16,968 nt of DNA from Acidobacteriota bacterium (GTDB taxonomy: Bacteria > Acidobacteriota > Terriglobia > Acidiferrales > UBA7541), in the NCBI GenBank assembly GCA_003224135.1, contig QHYO01000678.1, positions 1 to 16,968 on the forward strand, in the 5' to 3' direction. Below are positions 1 to 9,100 of the stretch, in pieces. Each line of letters opens with the position of its first letter. Position 1 is the first letter of the stretch. The position numbers were made by a program, and so were the translations under genes. The notes below the pieces were generated by a model. The model did not search any database and had not been told where the DNA came from. It saw nothing but the letters and a program-made list of their open reading frames with translations.

Positions 1-1499
1 CCCTGAAACTTGAACTTCAGCTTCTCATGATCGATGCCCAGCAATCGAAGCACGGTCGCGTTGAAGTCACGCACGTGCACCGGGTCCTTCACCACGTTGT
101 AGCAGAAATCGTCAGTTTTTCCGTGGACGATCCCGGCTTTAGCGCCCCCGCCGGCCATCCACATCGTGAAGCACCGCGGATGATGATCCCGTCCGTAGTT
201 TTCCTTGGAAAGGCCGCCCTGGCTGTATACAGTGCGCCCGAATTCGCCGCCCCATAGCACCAGCGTGTCATCCAGAAGTCCACGTCGCCGCAAATCCGTG
301 ACCAACGCGTACGCAGCGCGATCCGTCGCCGCGCAAAGTTTGGGCAAATTGCCGACCGCATTCGAGTGCACATCCCATCCGCGCTGATAGATCTGCGTAA
401 AGCGGACACCGCGCTCGGCCATGCGCCGCGCCAGCAGGCAGTTGTACGCAAACGTGCCCGCCTGTTTTGCGTCGTCCCCATACAACGTCCAGGTGCTGTC
501 CGGCTCGTCGCCCATATTCGTGAGTTCCGGCAGCGAAGTTTGCATGCGGAACGCCATCTCGTACTGATGAATGCGCGCGTGAGTTTCCGGGTCACCAACT
601 TCTTCAAACGTCATTTGATTGATGGCATTCACAGTGTCGATCAGCGTGCGCCGGGTTTCGCGGCTCAAGCCCTGTGGGTCGCCAAGATACAGCACCGGCT
701 CCCCTTGGGAACGGAATGCGACCCCCGCATATTCGTTCGACAAAAATCCGCTGCTCCATAATTTCGGTGAAATCGGCTGTAAGTCGGTGCCGGGTAACGT
801 TAGTGAATTCAGTACCACAAAAGTTGGCAGGTTTTCATTCATGCTGCCGAGCCCATAGGAAAGCCATGCGCCCATCGATGGCTTGCCGGGCACCATATTC
901 CCGGTGTTCATCAACAGGATTGCCGGTTCGTGATTGATGGCATCCGTCTGCAGCGAATGCACAAGCGCCAGTTCGTCGACCAGCCTTCCCGTCCATGGAA
1001 GCAGGTCGCTCACCCAGCGCCCTGATTTGCCCTGGCGAGTGAAACCCCAATGCGATGGCGCAATCGGAAAGCGCGCCTGGCCAGAGGTCATGCCGGTCAG
1101 CGCCTGGGTGCCTCGCACGGAGTCCGGCAAATCTTGGTCATAGAGACTCGCGAGTCCCGGCTTGTAGTCCCACAAATCCATCTGTGGTGGCGCGCCGGAC
1201 ATAAAAAGATAGATCGCTCGCTTGGCCTTTGGGGCAAAGTCCGGCACGTAGTGTGTTGCCGACATTGGCTGCGAATCACTCGTCGCTCGAACGACGCGCG
1301 GTGTCAAAGCGCTGCCAAACAAAGTGGCAAGACTTGCCCAGCCAAGCGTCTTGCCCATGCTGCCGAGGAAATGTCGGCGTGTTGCCAGCCGCTTCCACTC
1401 TTCACGAAGTTCGAGCGAGACTGGAAGGTCGTAAACCGTGGGTCCCGCGCCGCCATGATCAGAACAGCTGCTGCATTTTTCGTGAAGGTTCGATCTCAT
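1..1499 (-). CDS. DUF1501 family exported protein (C-terminus beyond window edge)
   Basis: The frame is open from an ATG at 1499 to the left edge (499 codons), so the stop lies outside. Residues 40-46 read TRRHFLG, a twin-arginine motif, followed by a hydrophobic stretch (GWASLATLFGSAL), which predicts Tat export. DUF1501 hallmarks follow: AIYLFMSGAPPQMDLWDYKP near residues 95-114 and, near the C-terminus, GGEFGRT, YGRDHHPRCFTMWMAGGG, and DFNATVLRLLGID. DUF1501 proteins belong to the alkaline phosphatase/sulfatase-like superfamily; their substrate is not established. Family members usually end about 20-30 residues after the LLGID motif, so little is missing. The start codon overlaps the stop of the upstream DUF1553 gene as ATGA, which indicates translational coupling. 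DUF1501 and DUF1553 genes are recurrent partners in Planctomycetota, Verrucomicrobiota and Acidobacteriota. Family assignment is secure; the biochemical role is unknown. Confidence 0.93.
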   Translation of the reverse strand, partial: MRSNLHEKCSSCSDHGGAGPTVYDLPVSLELREEWKRLATRRHFLGSMGKTLGWASLATLFGSALTPRVVRATSDSQPMSATHYVPDFAPKAKRAIYLFMSGAPPQMDLWDYKPGLASLYDQDLPDSVRGTQALTGMTSGQARFPIAPSHWGFTRQGKSGRWVSDLLPWTGRLVDELALVHSLQTDAINHEPAILLMNTGNMVPGKPSMGAWLSYGLGSMNENLPTFVVLNSLTLPGTDLQPISPKLWSSGFLSNEYAGVAFRSQGEPVLYLGDPQGLSRETRRTLIDTVNAINQMTFEEVGDPETHARIHQYEMAFRMQTSLPELTNMGDEPDSTWTLYGDDAKQAGTFAYNCLLARRMAERGVRFTQIYQRGWDVHSNAVGNLPKLCAATDRAAYALVTDLRRRGLLDDTLVLWGGEFGRTVYSQGGLSKENYGRDHHPRCFTMWMAGGGAKAGIVHGKTDDFCYNVVKDPVHVRDFNATVLRLLGIDHEKLKFKFQ

Positions 1500-4400
1500 T
1501 TGTTTAACACCGCATCGAGATTCATGGCTGCGCTGGCTACCAGCATCCACGAAGCCAGTTCATCAGCCCGGATCCCGCTGTCGCGGCTGCTCTCTCCGAC
1601 CTTCAGCACTTCCTCTGCCCGAGACGGATCCTGCGCATAGGCACTCTGAAACCTCGTCAAGGCATTTTCAAGGACCTGCTTTTCACCTGGTTCCCACGGA
1701 CGGGCGAGCAGCACTTCGCCAAGGTAGTTGAGACGCGCTCCAGTCCCGGGTGATTGCCGGATCACCCGCTCCGCCAGACGGCGAGCCGCTTCCAGCCATT
1801 GCGGATCGTTCATCAAAACCAGAGCTTGCAGCGGAGTGTCGGTGCGTTGGCGGCGGGTGCAAGCGGCATCGCGCACCGGCACGTCCAGCGTGTCCATATC
1901 GGGCATCGTTGCCATTCGTTTCCAAAAAGTGTAAAGGCTGCGGCGGTACAAAGATTCGCCGTGATCTTGCGTATAGTTTTTGGTGTCGCTGCCCTGATGG
2001 CTTCCGGCTTCCCACACTCCAGCCGGCTGATAAGGCTTTACGCTGGGGCCGCCAATTTTCTCCACCAGTAGACCGCTGGCGGCCAAGGCTGTGTCACGGA
2101 GCATCTCGCCATCCATCCTATAGCGCGGGCCACGCGCCAGCAGGCGGTTTTTCGGATCGACTTCAAGCAGCTGCGGAGTCACCCGCGTGGATTGCCGATA
2201 GGTCGCGGACAGCACCAATTGTTTGTAAAAACGTTTTACGTCCCAGCCGTGCTCGCGAAAATCCAGCGCCAGCCAATCCAGCAGTTCCGGATGGCTGGGA
2301 CGGCCACCCATCACTCCAAAATCCTCGGTAGTCTCGACCAGGCCCGTGCCAAGAACCTCCGACCACATCCGATTGACGGTCACTCTGGCGGTCAGTGGAT
2401 TTAAGGCGCTGACTGTCCACTCCGCCAAGCCCCGCCTGTCGAGCGGCGCATTCACAGGAAGCTCCGGCAAAAAGTGCGGCACTCCGGGCCGCACACGTTC
2501 CGTCCGCGCACCGAATGCTCCACGTGTCAGTACGTCTGCGTAGGGTAGCCCCGGTCCCTCCTCACTTATCAATGTGATTGCACCATCCTTCGAAAGCCTG
2601 TCGAGCTCTTCATTCAAAGGCGCGATCTGGGCGTTGAGCTTTTGCGTCGCTTCATCGCGTTGCGCAAAGTAAAACTGGCTGACCGTATGAAATTCATCCT
2701 CCGACCAACTCGAGATCGGTTTTTGCACGATTTCTGCCACATAATCCTCGATGGGCAGTCGTGCCACTTCCTCCGCCGAGAGTGCCCGTTGGAAGAACCG
2801 GAAATCCTGAAAGGCGGACTGGCGCAAGGGATCCGAGTCCGGATACGCGCGGCCAAATTCCAGCGGAGCGGTGGTGTGCGTGCTGCCGTGCAGGGAATCC
2901 TTGATGATCGCCAGCTCCTGCGGTCGTCCATCTATATACAACGCGACACCTACCGCCTTGCCTGAGCCGTCATAGGTGGCGAGCACATGATTCCAGCGGC
3001 CGACTGCCAACACTTTCTGTTTTGTTTCCACTTCAATGGTGTTATCCGGCGTTTCGTGCGCCAGAACGAATTGGAGCTTGCCTTTGCTCACTTTCAGTTG
3101 CCAGCCGCGCAGCTTTTGTCCCGCATCTGCGGCTGACAAAATGACCCCCGCGGGCTTTTCTTCGTCTTTCGCTTCGAGCGATCGCAAATGGGGTCGCAAC
3201 CAGGTTCCCACACTGAACGCTTGATTTGCCTCGACCTCACCGGTATTCGGCACTTCCAGTCTGGTGCTGATTTCCATCCGCATGTACGGCCAGAACCACG
3301 TGCCTTCGCCCCAGACTACCGGCGCTCCCGTTGCCGCAACGTTCTTGTGTGAAGTGTCTTGCGCTGAATTGATGAACGTCGATCCATTCTGCTCGTCGAA
3401 GCGCAATCTCACCGTAAGGCCCTCTGAACTTACAGGAACCGCGATGCCAGTGCGCTGACCAATCCACGCAGCGATCAGGTCACGCGCTTGCTCCTTGCGA
3501 AGTCCCAGTTGTTGCTCAAGCGCCCCTCGTTTCGCCAGGGCTTGCTCGTACGCTACGCGGCTCTCTATTTTCGGAAGCCGAAGAAAAGGCGGCCAGTCAT
3601 TGCGATCATCGTTCGACGGAATTTCCGTCAGATTGTTAAAGAACGCGGTCAGCCGGTAGAAATCTTTTTGCGTGATGGGATCGAACTTGTGGTCATGGCA
3701 GTTTGCGCAGCCTACCGTTAATCCAAGAAAGGCCGCGCCATAGGCCTCCGTCCGTTCTCTCTTGTTGTTGACCCGCAATTCTTCAATCAACGTTCCGCCT
3801 TCACCGCTGCTGATTCCGGCGCGCAGGTATGCCGAGGCCGTCAAGGTATCCAGAGCTTTCACCGGTAGCATGTCTCCGGCAAGTTGCTCTCGCACAAACT
3901 GATCAAAGGGTTTGTTCTGGTTGTACGCCCGGATCACATAGTCGCGGTACGCCCAGATACTTCTGAAATTGTCCAGATGCAGGCCATGTGTGTCGCCGTA
4001 CCGGGCAACGTCCAGCCAGTAGTGCGCTCGGTGCTCCCCGTAGCGAGGACTGGACAGTAGCCGCTCGACAACTTTCTCATACGCGTCGGGCGCGGAATCG
4101 GCCACAAACGCCTCCGCCTCTTCCGGGGTCGGCGGCAACCCTGTCAGGTCATAAGTCACCCGCCGGATCAAACTGCGCCGATCCGCTTCAGGAGAGGGTG
4201 TCAATGATTCTTTTTCCAGCCGCGCCAGCACGAAGTTGTCGATTGCGTTCCGCACCCACTCGCCGTGCGTTACCGCAGGAATTACCTGATGCTTTGGCGG
4301 AAGAAATGACCAGAGTTCTTCGTACTTTGCACCCTGTTTCACCCACTCTCTTAGCAGCGCGATCTGCTCCGGCTTTAATGTCTTGTGTGCCTCCGGTGGC

Positions 4401-4777
4401 GGCATGCGATCCTTCGCATTTTTCGTTTCGATCCGGTGGACCAACGGGCTTTTATCCGGGTTGCCAGGAATAATTGCCGGCCCATACTTCTCGTGAGAAT
4501 CCTGATGAGGTGCAAAAGCAAATTCTCCGCGGTCCAGCCGCAGACCCGCTTTTCGCCCTCCCGGATCCGGACCGTGACACGCATAACAGTTTTCCGACAA
4601 AATTGGTTGGATCGTGTCATTAAAGGAGAGTTTCTTGGCGTTTTCTTCGGGAGCGGGCTTCGCTTCACCTGACCGAGTAGCAGTGAAGGGGCCGAGGCAG
4701 AGCCCTCCCGCAAGCAAGCATAAAACGCGTCTGTCGAGCAGCGATATTGGTCTTCGACCGCGCCGATTCGACACCAC
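1496..4777 (-). CDS. PSCyt1 / DUF1549 / LamG-like / DUF1553 exported protein
   Basis: This is a 1093-residue protein. The start is a GTG at 4777 preceded by GAGGGAGAG with a 3-base gap. Residues 1-35 form a signal peptide (basic n-region, then VLCLLAGGLCLGPF). Domain order: PSCyt1 cytochrome-like domain (about 50-155) with C64-Y-A-C67-H68; DUF1549/PSCyt2 (about 170-385) with a second CxxCH at C357-A-N-C360-H361 followed by DHKFDPI; a concanavalin/LamG-like jelly-roll (about 455-680; FSVGTWLRP and WNHVLATYDGSGKAVGVALY); and DUF1553/PSD1 (about 780-1060; VNRMWSEVLGTGLVETTEDF, TDTPLQALVLMNDP). The CxxCH motifs predict haem attachment, but neither haem binding nor redox partners can be read from sequence. 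The LamG-like insert suggests carbohydrate or surface binding. It lies directly upstream of, and overlaps, the DUF1501 gene. A role in extracellular polysaccharide breakdown has been suggested for such pairs but remains inference. Confidence 0.95.
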   Translation of the reverse strand: MVSNRRGRRPISLLDRRVLCLLAGGLCLGPFTATRSGEAKPAPEENAKKLSFNDTIQPILSENCYACHGPDPGGRKAGLRLDRGEFAFAPHQDSHEKYGPAIIPGNPDKSPLVHRIETKNAKDRMPPPEAHKTLKPEQIALLREWVKQGAKYEELWSFLPPKHQVIPAVTHGEWVRNAIDNFVLARLEKESLTPSPEADRRSLIRRVTYDLTGLPPTPEEAEAFVADSAPDAYEKVVERLLSSPRYGEHRAHYWLDVARYGDTHGLHLDNFRSIWAYRDYVIRAYNQNKPFDQFVREQLAGDMLPVKALDTLTASAYLRAGISSGEGGTLIEELRVNNKRERTEAYGAAFLGLTVGCANCHDHKFDPITQKDFYRLTAFFNNLTEIPSNDDRNDWPPFLRLPKIESRVAYEQALAKRGALEQQLGLRKEQARDLIAAWIGQRTGIAVPVSSEGLTVRLRFDEQNGSTFINSAQDTSHKNVAATGAPVVWGEGTWFWPYMRMEISTRLEVPNTGEVEANQAFSVGTWLRPHLRSLEAKDEEKPAGVILSAADAGQKLRGWQLKVSKGKLQFVLAHETPDNTIEVETKQKVLAVGRWNHVLATYDGSGKAVGVALYIDGRPQELAIIKDSLHGSTHTTAPLEFGRAYPDSDPLRQSAFQDFRFFQRALSAEEVARLPIEDYVAEIVQKPISSWSEDEFHTVSQFYFAQRDEATQKLNAQIAPLNEELDRLSKDGAITLISEEGPGLPYADVLTRGAFGARTERVRPGVPHFLPELPVNAPLDRRGLAEWTVSALNPLTARVTVNRMWSEVLGTGLVETTEDFGVMGGRPSHPELLDWLALDFREHGWDVKRFYKQLVLSATYRQSTRVTPQLLEVDPKNRLLARGPRYRMDGEMLRDTALAASGLLVEKIGGPSVKPYQPAGVWEAGSHQGSDTKNYTQDHGESLYRRSLYTFWKRMATMPDMDTLDVPVRDAACTRRQRTDTPLQALVLMNDPQWLEAARRLAERVIRQSPGTGARLNYLGEVLLARPWEPGEKQVLENALTRFQSAYAQDPSRAEEVLKVGESSRDSGIRADELASWMLVASAAMNLDAVLNK

Positions 4778-5022
4778 TTACTCTCCCTCGGGCTCTGTTC
4801 GGACTACCTCGTTGCGGGTCGCGCCCTATGTTACACCTACGCTTATCCCATTTGCGCACTTCCCAATTCTTGATCTGAGCGGACTGGCTTACTTCCTCGC
4901 AGACGGAGAGCCGGCGCGAACAGATGGCGCGGGAGACCGATCGCGGTCCTGTGAATACAAATGGTAATGCAAGAATTCAGCCCGCGTCGTGGTATCGCGG
5001 CACTGCCCGCGCGGGACAGGCA
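4778..5022. other. intergenic region upstream of the DUF1553 gene
   Basis: This 245-base gap lies between the VWA gene and the DUF1553 gene, both on the minus strand. It is long enough to carry an independent promoter for the DUF1553-DUF1501 pair. No convincing -35/-10 pair, riboswitch or conserved operator stands out on the minus strand. Its two recognisable elements are the Shine-Dalgarno just before 4777 and a GC palindrome at 5003-5019. Confidence 0.4.
5003..5019. repeat. GC-rich palindrome just after the VWA gene stop
   Basis: CTGcCCGCGCGGGaCAG is self-complementary except for one symmetric mismatch. It sits 3-20 bases beyond the stop codon of the minus-strand VWA gene. It could act as a transcript-end hairpin, but there is no T-run after it on the minus strand and the stem leaves almost no loop. 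It is therefore listed as a palindrome rather than a terminator. Confidence 0.35.
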
Positions 5023-6111
5023 TTACTCGGCCGCAGAGCGTAGTCCAAATGTAGACGTTGGCTCATTGCCTGCTGAAGACCGGTTCGGTGTGGGACGATA
5101 TCCGTTTCGCGTCCGGAGGTGGTACTTTTTCCAGCGCTCGCCTACTAGTTGTACTTTGATAGAGCGCCATCCACGATTGGGATTCGGCTTGGGATAGTAG
5201 CTGAACGAATAAAGATGCGCCAAATCGTCCCGGATGGAGGCAAAAGCTTTCTTTTCATCCCGCCAACTCTTGGCAAAATAGGCCTTGCCGCCAGTGGCAG
5301 CGCTCATACGGTCGAAAACAGCGGTAGAAACGGGCTCAAGCTGGGCCTCGGTGGTGCTTATCATGTAGATAGGTATGCCTGCCGATTGAGCCAGCTCCGC
5401 AACATCCTCAGGGGGAACCATGCTGGCATTGTCAGGTCCGTTCGAGAACACTACGATCACCTTTCTTCCCGGACAGTGGCCGGCATCCTGAACGGTCAAC
5501 AACAGCGAGTTATAGAGCGCCGCATCATCCCCAGCCACGGTCGTGCGCACGCCGCGCACCACTTCGGACCGGTCGGAGGTCAAAGCCGCGGCACGATAAA
5601 GGTCGCGGCTGTAGGAATAGAAAGCTATTTTGTACGCGCTTTCCAGAGAGCGAACGAAATCGGCGATTGCATCTTGCGCGAAGACGAAGCCCCGGTACAT
5701 GTAATTGCTGGTATCGAACAAAATGAAGACATTGGCCCCGGCAAGAGCCGAACTGAGCGTTTCGGGCGAGTCTTCCAAAGAAGGGCCTGACACCGAATCT
5801 TGCGTCTGACTACGCCCTTGCGCGACGGGAGACTCATTTAACAATCTGGTTGGGGGAGCATTCCCTTCTTCAAATGTGGCAATGTTCTCCGGAATGCCAT
5901 CTTCGGTGATCGCAAAATCCTGAGGATGGAGACCCGTTACATAGTTGCCTTTATTGTCAGTCACGGCGACATTCAACTGCACCAGGTTGACCACAACGCG
6001 AAAGCGCGTCGGGTCTTGCTGCGCACTGGTCCGAGAGGTCGGAAGAGGCAGCAGTCCTAAGAGAAGTGTCACGAGCAAGAGATATCGTTTTTCCATAAGT
6101 TTGCGTCGCAT
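5023..6111 (-). CDS. VWA domain protein of the acidobacterial type (exported)
   Basis: The open frame extends to 6276, but that extension is basic, uncoded-looking, and overlaps the upstream gene. The ATG at 6111 begins MRRKLMEKRYLLLVTLLLGL, a clear signal peptide, with probable cleavage after TSA30; a second ATG at 6096 is possible. The resulting protein is 362 residues. The segment FRVVVNLVQLNVAVTDNKGN and LHPQDFAITEDG is the N-terminal beta region typical of the acidobacterial VWFA family. The VWA fold runs from about residue 125 to 290: NVFILFDTSNYMYRGF, DDAALYNSLLL, KVIVVFSNGPDNAS, IPIYMIST. The metal-site (MIDAS) motif DxSxS reads DTSNY, the usual Thr position is Ala197, and the usual Asp of the third loop is Asn224, so metal binding is doubtful. 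The C-terminal YSFSYYPKPNPNRGWRSIKV matches the family end. No good Shine-Dalgarno is visible. The gene lies 65 bases downstream of the 1044-residue protein gene, probably co-transcribed. The role is presumably protein-protein interaction in the envelope. Confidence 0.9.
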   Translation of the reverse strand: MRRKLMEKRYLLLVTLLLGLLPLPTSRTSAQQDPTRFRVVVNLVQLNVAVTDNKGNYVTGLHPQDFAITEDGIPENIATFEEGNAPPTRLLNESPVAQGRSQTQDSVSGPSLEDSPETLSSALAGANVFILFDTSNYMYRGFVFAQDAIADFVRSLESAYKIAFYSYSRDLYRAAALTSDRSEVVRGVRTTVAGDDAALYNSLLLTVQDAGHCPGRKVIVVFSNGPDNASMVPPEDVAELAQSAGIPIYMISTTEAQLEPVSTAVFDRMSAATGGKAYFAKSWRDEKKAFASIRDDLAHLYSFSYYPKPNPNRGWRSIKVQLVGERWKKYHLRTRNGYRPTPNRSSAGNEPTSTFGLRSAAE

Positions 6112-6176
6112 ATCGCACCGTGTTGTTTCTTCCGGCCGTAACAGTCCCGTGAAAAAATCGAACCAACAGAACTGGT

Positions 6177-9100
6177 CTAGGGCTGCGAAAAACTGTCGTT
6201 TCCTGATGAGACAACGATCTTGCCTTGCCGGAACTCTTCGCCGGTTTCTCGAGCTGCGCGCAGCAACGCGGGCCAATCCTCGAAATCAGAGGCAAAAATC
6301 TTCTCGACCATGCGACGTGTGAGTTCAGGAACCAAGCGGTTTAGCATGACCGGCGAATAGCCTTTCTCGTCCGCCAGGCGGGCCCAGTATAAGTTGTTGG
6401 AATCCCAGCTCTCCGCCAACAAGCGGCTGGCGTAGCCCATGAAAACCGGGAAAGGCGGCAGATTCAGCAGCTCACGCGTGTAACTTTGAGCCAATACGCG
6501 GTGTGGCACTCCAAAGTCTTGCGACAGGCGTTTCCAGTTTACTTCGTCGGGGTAACGGTTAGAGAGCGTTGCAAGCTCATTACCGGTCGGTCCAAAGGAA
6601 TTGGACTCTTGCGGAAATCTTCGTTGATATTCAGCCGCCAGATAGAAAGTGTCCGCAGGCATCAATTGCGAAAGCAGCTCAGGCAAATGCCCTGAACGCA
6701 GAGCCTGTGCCACTCGTTCGGAGCGCTGCGGAATCATACGCTCGGACAGGATATTCATGACTTTATCCCGCACTTCGTCATTGTGAGCGGAAGCGGCCAA
6801 AAGCTCCTCCCCGCACTGTTGATACAGGCTGACAGCGTGAAGTTCATTTTGGCTTACGTTCCACCATCGGGGCACGACGGCGTTGGTCAAAAGGCCAGGC
6901 ACCAACTCTCGCCAGATCAGGGCCTGCACGTTTTGTGGCGCGATGAAATCCTGCTCCGCGGTGGCAAGGACATAAGGTAAATCGGCAAGCGATCCGACCA
7001 AATGTGCGCCTCCGCCCGCCGGGGAACCCGCGCCGAACAATTGAGACGCTCGCCACAGTCGTTCGAGACCGCTGACAGTTTCTCCCGAAAAATCGTGCGA
7101 GCGAACGAAAAGAGGATTATGGTGGAGAATCTGGGCGCCGGGAGGCTCATAGTAAGCGTAATTGAGGCCTACGAGGGTGTCTCGCAGAAAGGAAGCGAGT
7201 TGGCCGCGGGCTTCGGCGAGTTGTTCGGGAGAACCCGGCGATTTGATTATCTTCGCCACGTTCGTGCGCATCTGTAATTCCGTATGACGGTTATTGTAAA
7301 TTCCCGCGCCCCACTGCTCTCTTTCACTATTTCTGAAAATTGGTTGAGGCATCTCGAATTCCCTGAGTTCCCCGGCCAAAGGAAGCAAGGTATTGCCTGA
7401 GACGCTCCCCTGCGTGACTTCGCGCAGGCCGTCACCCAGGGCCAAGAGGGTGTCGAGAGAAACCAAACGCTGTTCGTTCAAAACGGATCGGATTCTGTTG
7501 GCGATCAGTTCATGCAAACGCTGGGCTTCTGGAGCTGATTGGTGGGGACCCGCAAGCAAATTGATGATTTTGTCTTGAGAAGCATCGGCTTTGCCGGTTG
7601 CGGCGAGCAGCAGGTCTTTCAGGGCCGTGCGGCCTGCATCGAAAAGCTGCGTCGAGGAGCCGATCTTTCCGAAGGGCTTGATCACCTTTTGCCAAGAATC
7701 GTTCAAAGCGGCGCCGGGTATTTCACCCTGACGCGCCAATATCTGCCAGAGTCCGACGCTGCCCTGAAAGGTTCCGAAGGCGTTGCCCCTTAAAGCGTTC
7801 TTGGGAATACCGTTCAGGCTAGTCACAACCTGGAGGAAAGCAGCAATGGAAGCATCGTTCAATTCTGGAAATTCTGAAAAGACTAGGTACTGATCACTGA
7901 ACTCAGAGAACTTGCCGGCCAGCAAGGTCACCGTTTCGGGACTAAGGCGATGCTCCGGAGAGCGTCGGCCGTCGAGTTCGCTAAGCATCAAGTAGCTTTG
8001 CAAGGGACCTGTGTCGGTGGGCAGGCGAGAAATCGCAGACAGGGCTTCCAGCAATTGATCCGGGTGGTTCCAATGTGCGGCCCTGCGGCCCCAGTCGCGA
8101 ATAATTTTGGAATCCGTCTTTTGTCGGAAGATGTTCTTCCATACCTCGAGATTTCCAGGAACGTATAGATCGCCGTTGGGCTCCCACCGAAGGCGAGCCA
8201 CCAGAAGCAGCAGACCCGCGTCGCGCCGAAACACGCCCGTTCCAGCATCAGAAAAGTCTTTTCCGCGGAACATCTCATAAAAATGCCGCAGCCGGGCAGG
8301 CTCGGTGAAATGAGTTTGCTGCGACAGAGGTATACTCGACAGGTCGTCAAAAAACGCCGCAAGCCAGCCGCTGTCCTTCGCGAGCAATTTAAGGATGAAT
8401 TCTTCCGGAGAGTCAGGACTCGCTGCGACCAGTTCTTTCCAGGCGGGGACCGCGGCTGATCCCCCAGGCACAACCACTCGCCCAGATCGAATGCAGATGT
8501 GGCTGCCGTAGAAATCCAAGATCGTGGCGAGCGGAAACATTTTTTTTAGCACGTGCGATTGCCGCAACGCAGATAGAGTTTCGGCATCCATCCGTGCCAA
8601 CGCCCAGTAGAAGCGGGCCAACTCCGGATCGCCTAAGAGCATGTCCACTACATCAGCTTTTTTCCCTTTCTTGGTCCAGTCGATCTCCACGGGCGGCGCA
8701 GGTACGTGGGACGTCGAGAAGGAGTACGCGAAAGGCCGGCCCTCCTGGAGACTCTTTTCAAGTTCCGGCAGGGGGAATCCCGAGTCGATGGTAAGAAACG
8801 CTCTTTGTGGATCGGCGGTCTCCAAAAAAGTGCTACGCAGCCCGCAGTCAGCCCGGGTTCGATAACCCAGGATTTTCAGCAGGGGTTTCGCTTCCTCGCA
8901 AGTAGAAACACGAATGACACCGTCGGGGCCTGCCAGAGCCTCCAATTCTCGCGCCTGCTGCACATAGCGCGTCAAGAGAATAAGAAATTCCTTGCGCGAC
9001 CCCCGCTCATAGCCCAATACAAATACGTTGCGAGCCAGAAAAGGCATAACTTCTTCAGGCGAGACCTTCTGGCTGATCCCCGCCATGCGTAAAAACGGGC

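Noticed and set aside
6140..6176. Possible terminator (T6 run after a weak ACCAG/TTGGT stem) between the 1044-aa gene and the VWA gene on the minus strand
   Set aside because: The stem is only about five pairs including a G-T pair, and the T-run is several bases away; not convincing as a transcription stop.
6112..6276. N-terminal extension of the VWA protein to an ATG at 6276
   Set aside because: It overlaps the end of the upstream gene, is rich in Arg, and would bury the signal peptide at residue 56.
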